A stretch of DNA of 64,000 nucleotides, from NCBI RefSeq assembly GCF_000524195.1, contig NW_020170383.1, forward strand, positions 354,207 through 418,206. The letters run 5' to 3'. Below are positions 37,401 to 46,191 of this stretch, piece after piece. Every line of letters begins with the position of its first letter. Positions within the stretch are counted from its first letter, which is position 1. The DNA comes from Echinococcus granulosus (Eukaryota; Platyhelminthes; Cestoda; Cyclophyllidea; Taeniidae). The position numbers and the translations under genes were made by a program. The notes below the pieces were generated by a model that did no database searches, was not told where the DNA came from, and worked only from the letters and a program-made list of their open reading frames with translations.

Positions 37401-38485
37401 TAGCAGTGTTTCTTACAATAAGACTGCTTAGGCCTCAATCGGTGCTTGAAGGTTTGCGCTGAGCGTGTGCGCTCTGGAAATGCGCTTGAGTCGACCAATC
37501 GATGGGCGCTGGTCGGTGCGCTGCGGCGCGTTTTCGATTTTCGATTTCTCGTGCGGACGCCCCACCCCTCGTTGGCACTCAATGAGCTCCTCAAGTACAC
37601 GTCGAAATGGTGCTGTGGGTGTTAACACACGGAGCAGCAGAATGCATCTTGAAGCCAAATTCTTCAACAGTAGTTTGATGAAATTCGAAGTACTGTATAT
37701 TTACACAGTACATTTATCTGGAAAATAAGCAGAAGAACTAATGGAACCCCGTCTTCAGGCATGCAGTCATGAAGCTTCTGTTTTTCACCTGATTTTTTAC
37801 TGGAGGAAATAGAACGTACGCCCTCTTAGGAGTAGGGAGACAGTTTGCCAGGAGTTTACCAAAGCAACATAACAGTGCCTTTGTTATCAAAATTTTGGGA
37901 TAAATTAGACACTAACCTGGTTATGCTTAACTCTGTTCTTTATAAATGAAGTAAAGCTCAAAATCTTCCATTCATTTTTATCGTATGCAAATCCTGAATT
38001 TCAATCGCATTTCTCATTTTTCAAACTGAAGATATTTTGCCTAGGCATATTAATGAAGCTGACATGGCAAATCATCAAGTCAGTCATTGTTTCTGAGTGT
38101 TTGTGGTGAAAGGTTTAGACATTTTCCTGGGCTGAATGGTAAATGGTTTTGTGAATAGGTATTTTCTTAGTTTTTTATTATTTTCTTACTCTTAGTAGTT
38201 TGATTACACCAACAAAATGAAGATATTTTAAAGTGGACGTTGGTTTGTCTTGAGGCTAATGATACATCTGGTGGGGAGGTCAGAAAAAAAAGGCATTTAG
38301 ACAAAGCATTCCTGTTTTTGACCCTTATTGTATTAAACAACTAAACACGTACACTTATAGAGGGCCCAATAAATTCTCCATGGACTTCTTCATTACCACT
38401 CCTAATTTTCTTTCACTTCTAATAACAAGACAAATTGAGTGAGGTACAAGTTCTAAAGCGATTAATAGAGATAATATTGCAGCTG
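31438..38485. other. Intergenic AT-rich DNA, no supported gene
   Basis: About 7 kb without a supported gene. It contains an A11 run (32775-32785), several AT-rich stretches, and a locally CpG-rich patch at 37440-37620 discussed in findings. Frames in that patch, such as a minus-strand one reading RRVLEELIECQRGVGRPHEK, are not tied to any exon chain. Confidence 0.5.
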
Positions 38486-38585
38486 AGCAATTGGCAAAGA
38501 TCACCTTTTTCGTGGCATTGAAGCTCGGAATTCTCTTTCATTTCCACTTATTTTTATTATAGGTAATGGCACCTCATCGAGCTAT

Positions 38586-38738
38586 ATGCGTCTATTACTA
38601 TTACACGTTCTATTATTAATCTTGGCCGTACTTTTCGGTGTAAAAAAAGCGCCTACATTCCCCAAAGTACGTCTTACTACGCATAGGAGGCTACCACTAC
38701 CCAGTGGCCGGGCTTATTCACCGTTAAAAGTGCGCTGA
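38586..38738 (+). CDS. Putative 50-residue small secreted peptide ORF
   Basis: ATG at 38586 opens a 50-codon frame ending in TGA at 38736-38738. It begins MRLLLLHVLLLILAVLFG, a hydrophobic run with one early Arg that resembles a signal peptide. It then reads KKAPTFPKVRLTTHRRLPL and PSGRAYSPLKVR, a basic, Pro-containing mature part with dibasic KK and RR sites. The frame is open upstream to 38487 but has no earlier ATG. It lies about 190 bases before a TATA box on the same strand. Leader plus dibasic sites would suit a peptide-hormone-like precursor, but Leu codons TTA/CTA in AT-rich DNA can make such a run by chance, and no family match is recognised. Confidence 0.22.
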   Translation: MRLLLLHVLLLILAVLFGVKKAPTFPKVRLTTHRRLPLPSGRAYSPLKVR

Positions 38739-38863
38739 CCAATGGGGTGAAGACAAGAGGGAGGGAGAAATGTGGAGACGAGGTGTGTCAGAACAAGTGT
38801 GTTCCTCCAGGTATTGCGAGGAGGCGCGAATTCCAGTGGCTGGCTCTAAGGCGTAGACGTAAT

Positions 38864-38933
38864 TGACGTCTGTGTAAATCGACCTTCCTCGAAGTTGTGT
38901 GTGCTGCGTATGCTACCGTGCACAGCTATAAAG
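38864..38933 (+). promoter_or_regulatory. Putative promoter: CRE-like TGACGTC plus TATAAAG
   Basis: TGACGTC at 38864-38870 lies about 57 bases before TATAAAG at 38927-38933, the usual spacing for a CRE/TATA promoter, and a CCAAT box sits further upstream at 38739-38743. Transcription would begin near 38957-38963. About 25 bases later a consensus 5' splice site (GTAAGT) begins at 38984, which would suit a short non-coding first exon leading to NLK. Inferred from motifs alone. Confidence 0.35.
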
Positions 38934-38956
38934 GACGAACCGGTTGGTAGCGGTGA

Positions 38957-38983
38957 TCTGTACCATTGTCTCAACACAGCTCC
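38957..38983 (+). other. Possible non-coding first exon of NLK, with donor GTAAGT at 38984
   Basis: The segment lies 25-50 bases downstream of the TATA box and ends at a perfect 5' splice site. Splicing to the acceptor at 40345 would remove 1362 bases and give an NLK 5' UTR of roughly 110 bases. It contains no ATG. The start is estimated from the TATA position, not observed. Confidence 0.25.
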
Positions 38984-39829
38984 GTAAGTGCTCACACACA
39001 TCTCATTTCTCCACACTTATCATACTTACTTTTATTGCCTTTTTCTGATTGATTTCCTCCCTCTAATGCTATTTAACGTGATTGGCTGTTTTCACTCCTT
39101 GTTAGGTGAATTGTGGGCTATGAAAACCTGTGTTTATGCGCACACCTGTATTAGAAATTCCCCCACGCATAGCCAGCACGTTCATTGAAGTTTAGACTCA
39201 GGTTATGTTGTTTTGAATAAAACCACGGAAATGCGATATTCGAGCCGCGTCCGTTTGACAGATGGTCCCATTTCAATGCGGTGTCACATACGTTCCTGGG
39301 TAGAAGGTGCGCTCCTATTGGCAGAACTCACAACGAACGGGTGTGCATGCGTGCCGGTTAAAGTAGTGAATCCTCGGCGTTTTCTGGGTCAGCGAAAACA
39401 ATCCCCTTATTTATGGTTGGCTGTGGGCGGGTGACTCACGTGCAATAGCAAGTACACTAGGGACAAAGGGCCTTGACAGTGACACCTGGGTGTACGTTGT
39501 AGACATGCCAATCAAGCTTGATTTACAAAGGTGTCAATTTGGCCTCTAGCTAAACTAAAGAATAATCTTTACTGCAATCAATATCTTGCTTCACGGTCCA
39601 GATATTGTTCGAGCTCTACCAAATGTGGGTCCTGCAGTCTAGCGACTCATAGGTCTTTCACATATTTTTTAGGACCCGAGGTCATTCAAATTCAAAATTT
39701 ATCTCAATCACTATACAGTAATAAAATTGCTATTTCTGACACTGGTCCTGTCGGTGGATCATAAACCTAAGAGCCGATTAAATGGCCAATCTGTTGTAAT
39801 GAGAGAAGCGAGATTTGGCTGATTACAGT

Positions 39830-40300
39830 GGCGAAAGTGCGGAAGAGATGTATGTGCACGCGTGGTTAGTCTTGGAAGGCGCATGCAGAGAAGAGGCGCA
39901 TGGGCTGAGGTGGCTGCGTCATCGCCCCGACACGTATGGCGTGTGCAATGAAGTGCGGCCGGCTGCGTGCGCACACACGTCCGCACTTGCAGCACGCGTC
40001 ACTCCTGGCCTGTCTGTCTATTGATTTCCAGCGTGCATGCGATTCTGTGCGGTGTGTTTGCTGCGCGCATGCGCGTGTGCGTACGTGGGTGCGTTGTGCA
40101 GGCTAAAGGATAGCCTGACACGCGCGTGCATGTCGCGTATACACGCCCGGCGTTTCTGCTGACGTATTCGCTTAGTGCGTGTGCGTACGTGTGTGCAAGT
40201 GGGCGCGCACCGGTGCGTACGCGTGCACGATCGCGTGAACATACGATAGTAAACAGCCTGGCACTATTCTGCGGCTGCTGCTATATAGGGCTGGGTAGCC
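39830..40300 (+). promoter_or_regulatory. CpG-dense, Z-DNA-prone tract with NRF-1-type site, probable NLK proximal promoter
   Basis: A sharply CpG- and GT/GC-rich tract in otherwise AT-rich DNA ends about 130 bases before the NLK start. It contains CGCGCATGCGCG (40064-40075), a perfect match to the palindromic NRF-1 consensus; a 15-base direct repeat GCGTGTGCGTACGTG (40073-40087 and 40177-40191); a 7-base-stem hairpin (40099-40117); and TATATAG at 40282-40288, about 145 bases before the ATG. Long alternating purine-pyrimidine runs favour Z-DNA. Promoter function is inferred. Confidence 0.45.
40099..40117. repeat. Perfect 7-base inverted repeat (hairpin)
   Basis: CAGGCTA and TAGCCTG flank a five-base loop AAGGA. 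It sits within the CpG-dense tract upstream of NLK and between the two copies of its 15-base direct repeat. Confidence 0.6.
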
Positions 40301-40345
40301 TTGAGTAGGGACTATTAGCGCATCTCGTCTTTTTCTACATTCCAG

Positions 40346-40426
40346 TCATTGTAGGAACAGAACGGATAATCGCACGCTCTTGGCACCGTTTCATTATTCC
40401 ATAGAAGTAGTCGATAGTCTTGAGTC
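40346..40426 (+). other. NLK 5' UTR downstream of a 3' splice site
   Basis: A long pyrimidine tract followed by CAG ends at 40345, 81 bases before the NLK ATG. The intervening 81 bases lack an ATG. The site could receive a cis-spliced upstream exon (candidate donor 38984) or, if the organism uses it, a trans-spliced leader. If the TATA at 40282 is used instead, the site may be ignored. Confidence 0.4.
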
Positions 40427-40755
40427 ATGTCTACCACCGTAGTCAATCGTCAAATTGTACATCGACCGTTCCGCAATGTCATTCAGAGTTATTCAGGTCA
40501 AATTGGAAGCGGCGGATCGACGATAAGCAAGGCCAGCTCACACAACTCTTCCGATCGCTCCCCCAACGGAATGCTGGTGGCATCAACGGCCACCGCGACG
40601 GTTGTCCACCGAGAAGAGGCCCTTCTCGCTATCTACGTCCATCCGACGGATGCAGGAGGTGTCGGCCACTACAAACCATTCCTACTGCCTCCACGCGCCC
40701 CTGGCGAGAGCTCTCTCGAAAAGGGCCTCGGGTACGGCGCTTTCGGCGTGGTCTG
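40427..40755 (+). CDS. NLK: NLK exon 1: divergent N-terminus and glycine loop
   Basis: Residues 1-110. The first 95 residues ([17 protein letters not shown], then Ser/Asn- and Ala/Thr-rich sequence) have no family counterpart I recognise and are probably flexible. The exon closes with [10 protein letters not shown], the glycine-rich ATP loop, split in the Trp codon as in NLK of other animals. Intron 1 (40756-41560) holds nothing I can identify. Confidence 0.92.
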
Positions 40756-43700
40756 GTAAGCTATTCGTACCCCCTTAGGGTCTCACTATTGCTTTTATAA
40801 ATATTTCCTTCTGTTAAATTTTACGTGTTGAAATGAAAGTCTAATTTTGCATGCCCAAGCCGAGTTCTCAAGTATTTGCGAATGTATCCTGATTTATTTC
40901 ATAGTAGGTTTAATTGCCGGCCAGCTAAGGAGTCTTTATTCTTGCCGAACGGCGAACGAAAATTTACGTTTTTGACCTGAGAAGGTTGAATGGTTGACCT
41001 GCCACGCAACTTTTAGCTTGAGAGCAGGATGCGTGGCCTTAGCTAAGTCCTAGTTTCGTCGCACGCGATTCATTAGTAACTTTCACCTAAAGGCGAATTA
41101 TAACAGTTTTATCTGCAAAAACTACCTAGTTTTCTTATGTCTGCGCTTAGTATTTATCAAGTAAAATTGACCACCATTCACCGAGCGTGCTGACATCTCA
41201 AGTTCCCCCTGTGGACCTATTTTTTACCTCAATCTACCTAATAGGCCACACCAGGAGGGATTTAGGGGAAGGATTTTATCTTTTGCGTCTATAATGTACG
41301 GCCACACCCACAGTTTATTCGTTGATGGGACACTTTCGTGCCAGTAAACTTTAGTCAATTGATTGCTCTGCATGCATCACAAGCGCGCCTGTTCTCGCAC
41401 CATTCTCGTGACTCATCATTACCACCTTCATCCCCACCTTTTTCCCCCACTTTTACATTCTTGCTCAAACAGCATAGGTGACCCTACTTCTGTTTTGCAT
41501 AACAATACAGTGCTGGTATAAACGCTGAAGGTTAAAGACTTCGAGTCGCCCCCTTTTCAGGTCGGTCATCGACCCGCGGGATGGACGCAGAGTGGCGTTG
41601 AAACGTATTCCCAGAGTCTTCCACAATCCGATCACAGCAAAGCGTGTATACCGCGAATTAAAAATGCTTTCCGTGCTCCATCACGATAATGTGAGTCGCC
41701 TCTTCTCATTTGCTTCTCCCAACTACCCTGATATTCGAATAGGCTTTAACTTTCCTTGTTTTCGCTTCAGATTGTCTCATTGATTGATGTGGTAAAATCA
41801 GACAACTACTCCAACTTTGACGAGGTGTATCCTTTCAACTGAGTTCTTTATCTATTTTAGTCCATACGAAAACCACTTCTTATTTTTCCATAAGTCACAT
41901 TAACTTCAAAATGTGCCTACAGAACCACTATGACATTTGAAGACAACGAACCATGGAATATGAAAATGCCATATTTTCACAAAGTTGAAAAATTAATACT
42001 ATTGATAAAGGCGCATTTTTGGCGAATGAGCCCACAATCTCGGACGCTGCTTAGCTGAAATGGCCCGCATATTACCCCTAGCAAGAAAACCCTATTTACT
42101 GGTTATAGCCTTAACTGCAGTTTCCCCGAACAGATATCTTCTATTCGAGTTGATGCAGACTGATCTGCACAAAATCATCGTTTCCCCTCAGCCACTATCT
42201 TCAGATCACGTGAAGATATTCCTCTATCAAATCCTGCGCGGTCTAAGATACCTTCACTCTGCTGGTATTGTTCACCGCGACATCAAGCCCGGAAACATGC
42301 TAGTCAATTCAAACTGTCTCCTGAAAGTGAGTGAACTGTTGGATTCCTTTTTGGGTACTCCCTCGTTCACCTCTTCCACTCCTGTAGGAAAGTAAGGGTG
42401 GACACAAGCATGAGATATATCACCAGGTCACCACTTAGTGAGTGAGATAAGCTCTGTGTGGGTGCTCTTGTTCTTTTAAAGTTCAATTTTCCCATCGATA
42501 TTACTCGAAGACCTTAACCTTACCTTCGATCAATGGCATTCACCGATAAGGTGACCTGCACAATATGCTGGCTATATCTTTTTGCCTTTTTTCACCAGCA
42601 AATTTATCGACAGTGTCTCTCATTCCATAGATTTGCGATTTCGGCCTAGCTCGCATGGATGATCCTAAGAATCAGGTTCAGCTCACCACCGAAGTCGTGA
42701 CACAGTACTATCGTTCGCCGGAGCTCCTCATGGAGACCTCACGATACTCCTACGCCGTGGATATATGGAGCGTTGGATGCACGTTCGCTGAACTCCTCAG
42801 CCGTAGAATTCTCTTCCCGGTAAGGGCGATTTGTACAGCGCTCTATTCGATGCGTACATTCACACTCATCATCGAACCCGTTGGTGCTGACTCACTCATC
42901 CACAGATAAGGCGCCGGCTCTCGACCTACTTTGCCACCTAGCTCTCATTCGCTTCCTTGTGAACACTTTCAATCCAGTGGCCATTTCCTACTACTTTGTT
43001 TGTTGCTCACACAAAGCAAAGCTTTCAGGCTAGATATTTGCTTGAACTGGCGGCAATTTTTCTAGGCCCAAGGACCGTTGGAGCAGTTGGAACTAATCGT
43101 AAATCTGACTGGTACACCAACGATAGAGGACCTGGAGAATTGCCACCCCGAAGCCTGTTGTTTCGTTCTTTCCTTTCGTCCACGGCGTCCCAATCTCGCG
43201 TTCCTTTACTCTCTTTCACCGGACATAACCGGCGCTGCTGTGGAACTCATATCCAGCATGCTTCGATTCAATCCGGTGGGTGTATTAAAGCAGCGGAGCA
43301 TTTTTACTTCTGTATCTCTTTGTTCACGGGGTTCCTTTGCCTCAGCTGAGTCAGCGGCTAATGGGGCAGCGGACTGCTGCTTCCTATCCACTCATCCCTT
43401 ACTCGGACACGTGCGCGCTCCCCCTCTGCAATGCGTCGTAGGCTGTCCTATAATTTAGATAAGCAGACAGACTTGAGTTGGCGCATACTTAGGCGCGACG
43501 TGGGGACAGACTGAGTCAGCTGCGAGCGTCCATGTGTTGCGTTTGTTACCTGCCCGCCCGCCTGTCTGTCCACCTTCTCTTCCCACTGTACTAGTCTGCG
43601 CGCGTTTGCCTCGGGTTACCGGCGCCCTGGGGCTGTATGTGGATGTGGTGTCCTTACTTTTGGATGCCTGGAGAAATGCGCAAGTGCGTTCCACTCGGCC

Positions 43701-45838
43701 ACCTTGCCCCAACCACCGTCACGTACGGAGGAAGCAGGGTATTTTTAGTAGGCAGTTCAGGCGAATCAACAACGTGATGCGGCTCAAGTGGACCGCAGTG
43801 GGACGAAACATTAATCGCTAAAAATAGTAATGCGTTTCATCACTGGCCCATCTGCATCCAATATTAACTTCGGGATATCGAAGGGTATGCCAGCCTGCCA
43901 CATTTCTGATTTTTGCGCCTCAGCTCCATGGTACATGTCGATCCATTCGCATGGCACCCAAATAAACACACTGTTTCACTAAATATAATACCTCCGGCTG
44001 ATCAACAACATGAATAGTCAATCCTATGAAACTACTACTTAAGCAGTACTAATTCGTTCTCTTCTTTTTAGAGCAGTCAAGGGATGAGATTAGGATGGTA
44101 AAACTCTACCATAAAAAAATTGTAATTCGATAAAAGTTAAGACATTCTAAATAGGTTTTACGCGGCATGGGGCAAATGTCAATGAAATAAAAATCCATAA
44201 GATAGGCAAAAGAGAGTATGAGGAACAAAGCAGAATGCAATACACTTCTCTGGAAGGCTCTAACCGAAAACACTTTGTTTTATTTCGAGGTGTGTAAGAG
44301 TCCTCCATGAATCAGTTCTGATGGTTTTTGTCGGTACAGAAGGCTCGAATTACGGCGGAGGAGGCATTGAATCACTGCTACCTAGAGGAGGCGAGACTGC
44401 GATACCACTCGTGCATGTGTACCTGTTGTCACGACGTGCCGGTGACCCCCACGAGTACCCAAGGAACCATGAGCAGTCCCGGTGGAGTTAGTGACAATGG
44501 GTCGCTCTCCTCAGCACCTGTCACACCCACCAGTTCCATATCCTCAGCCGCCTCCTCGGCCTCCACCTCGCCCGCCGACACTCCCGGCAAGCAGCAACAG
44601 CAGCGCCCAGCAGGAGTCCTCACTCGTCGTAAGTTCTGCCGCAATCTCGACCCTATAGCCAACTTTCTGCTGCCCCTCGACCTCGACTCACACTTCAAAC
44701 GCCTCTCCGATGCCAAACGTAAGTTCCTTCACTTCGTCTATTTATCCATTCAGTCCACACTTTTGGGAACTGAAGCGTCGACAAGCATAAATTTCAAATA
44801 GGGATTTTTATTTGGCTAGCATTTTCACGCTGTTGCGTTACAAGTCCATTTAGGCAAGTCCTTTAGAAGTAAGCAACGATTTTCATTCCGGGTATTTGTT
44901 GATGGCTTAGTTTTCCTTCCCAATTTATCGTTGGACGACCCCAATTGGATTTATTCAGATTAAATAAATCGGCCATTGCCATCCAGAAAATGCGCGAGAA
45001 ACATTTAAGTTAACCTAGGTTACTCACTCTGACGAAGAAAGACACGTCTTCGTAACGGGTAATAGCTAATCTCGTAGGCTGAGATAGACACCTTTCAATC
45101 AGCCATTTAAATTTCCCTGGTAAGGCGGGGCACTGACTGTGCCACTACAACGGAAAGGCGGTATCGGAAACTACCTTCACTGCTTAGTCATCCTGGTTAC
45201 ATAATGCTGTCGTTAGGGCGGTTCAACGTTTACACCTGGAGTAGGAACAATCAAAAATTCAGTCACAATGTAAAGGTGGGTCTGTTTTTCACCATCTTAA
45301 AAAGCTGTGATCCGTTTCCTGTCAATGGATTTCACATAGGCAAAAAGATATTGCTTCATCGTCCTAGTTCTCACAGCAAAGTGACTAGCGAAAACGAGAT
45401 TGAACCCTTTCATTTTTGTCAGACTAGTCATGGAGATCAATTTGATGAGAGAATTCCTGTTAGCAACATCAAGGCCAGTCATTTATGTAACTCCGAGCCA
45501 AACTTTCTTGCACAGTGGGGTCAAATATCATCTCTAGGCAGAGCAGACCAGGTGATCAAAAAAGCGCGTTTTATTTTTGCCCACTTCCAGGCTAACTGGG
45601 AGACGCAAGTGCTTACATAAATTCTTAAAGGTTCTTTGACATTTTTATCAACAATACACCTCAGTCTTCAGTTGACCTTATTTACAGCTTCTGTTCATAC
45701 ATCGCATTAAATTACTCAAACTTCTTCATTTCAGGCATTCTCTGGGACACGTTGCAGGAATATCATCACCGTGACACTCGGAGTGCAAAGTTAATTCTCA
45801 ATAAGAATGGTGCTAACTATCGGGCTCTTGTCACGTAA
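40427..45838 (+). CDS. NLK: Nemo-like kinase (MAPK-related Ser/Thr kinase), 8 exons
   Basis: NLK is a proline-directed CMGC kinase that in animals modulates Wnt, Notch and related signalling, for example by phosphorylating TCF/LEF. Exons: 40427-40755, 41561-41690, 41771-41826, 42134-42326, 42631-42819, 43066-43275, 44340-44718, 45735-45838. All introns are GT-AG with matching phases; reading to the in-frame TAA gives 529 residues, close to human NLK (527). Kinase landmarks: GYGAFGVV (102-109), Lys124, Glu142, HRD 219-221, DFG 239-241. NLK-specific matches include [20 protein letters not shown] and [12 protein letters not shown]. The N-terminus before the kinase (about 100 residues) lacks the His- and Ala-rich runs of vertebrates. 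The last exon is uncertain because the TAA lies inside a consensus donor. The ATG is chosen as the first in frame after the 3' splice site at 40345. Confidence 0.95.
41561..42326 (+). CDS. NLK: NLK exons 2-4: N-lobe and catalytic loop
   Basis: Residues 110-236. Exon 2 has [20 protein letters not shown] with the ATP-anchoring Lys124 and [10 protein letters not shown] with the C-helix Glu142. Exon 3 is only 56 bases (41771-41826) and ends GAG GT; its GT joins the A of exon 4 to give [20 protein letters not shown], so the donor is the second of two overlapping GT sites. Exon 4 carries [18 protein letters not shown] with the HRD triad. Introns 3 (41827-42133) and 4 (42327-42630) are about 300 bases each with no other feature. 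Confidence 0.93.
42631..43275 (+). CDS. NLK: NLK exons 5-6: activation segment and C-lobe
   Basis: Residues 237-369. Exon 5 reads [11 protein letters not shown], then the activation loop [18 protein letters not shown] and [19 protein letters not shown]. The family-typical T-Q-E is T-T-E here (255-257), and the usual APE is SPE. Exon 6 has [20 protein letters not shown], the CMGC-type helical insert, and [11 protein letters not shown]. Intron 6 (43276-44339) is 1064 bases and has a GC-rich stretch at 43380-43730. Confidence 0.94.
44340..45838 (+). CDS. NLK: NLK exons 7-8: end of kinase domain, Ser/Thr insert, conserved C-terminus
   Basis: Residues 370-529. [20 protein letters not shown] finishes the kinase domain and [10 protein letters not shown] is the NLK signature. 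A Ser/Thr/Pro-rich insert of about 55 residues ([14 protein letters not shown] and similar, with several TP/SP sites and a QQQQ run) has no equivalent in vertebrates. [24 protein letters not shown] and [14 protein letters not shown] then align with the conserved C-terminal tail. A donor-like GTAAGT inside exon 7 at 44629-44634 was not used because it would discard that conserved tail. Intron 7 (44719-45734) shows no gene. Confidence 0.88.
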
Positions 45839-46191
45839 GTGACATTGACACTTAGCCTCACATTTTTCCAACATCACTCGCCCTTCTGTCAAGCTCGAAT
45901 GCGCAAGAACACACACAAACACTTGCACTGCATCCAAGTAAGAGGGATTTAACAATCCAACTGCTGTACACAGGGTGCGGTGGGGCACTACCTTGGGTGC
46001 ATGCGAAAGCTGCAAGCATTGTGGGGAAGGACTGATACCTCATCTGAATGCGATTAGCATCTGCATTGCACGCTACGGACATTGTATTTTGCCATCTTAA
46101 AACCAAATCTCCAAAGGTTATATTGGAGAGCCATCTCAGAATGTCCTAATAATCTGGCTTTCAAGATGCTCTTCCATCTCCTCTTAATAAA
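45839..46191 (+). other. Likely NLK 3' UTR with AATAAA at 46186-46191
   Basis: If translation ends at the TAA (45836-45838), the first AATAAA downstream on the same strand is at 46186-46191, giving a 3' UTR of roughly 370 bases. Its presence here argues mildly for termination in exon 8 over splicing to a more distant last exon. Confidence 0.4.
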
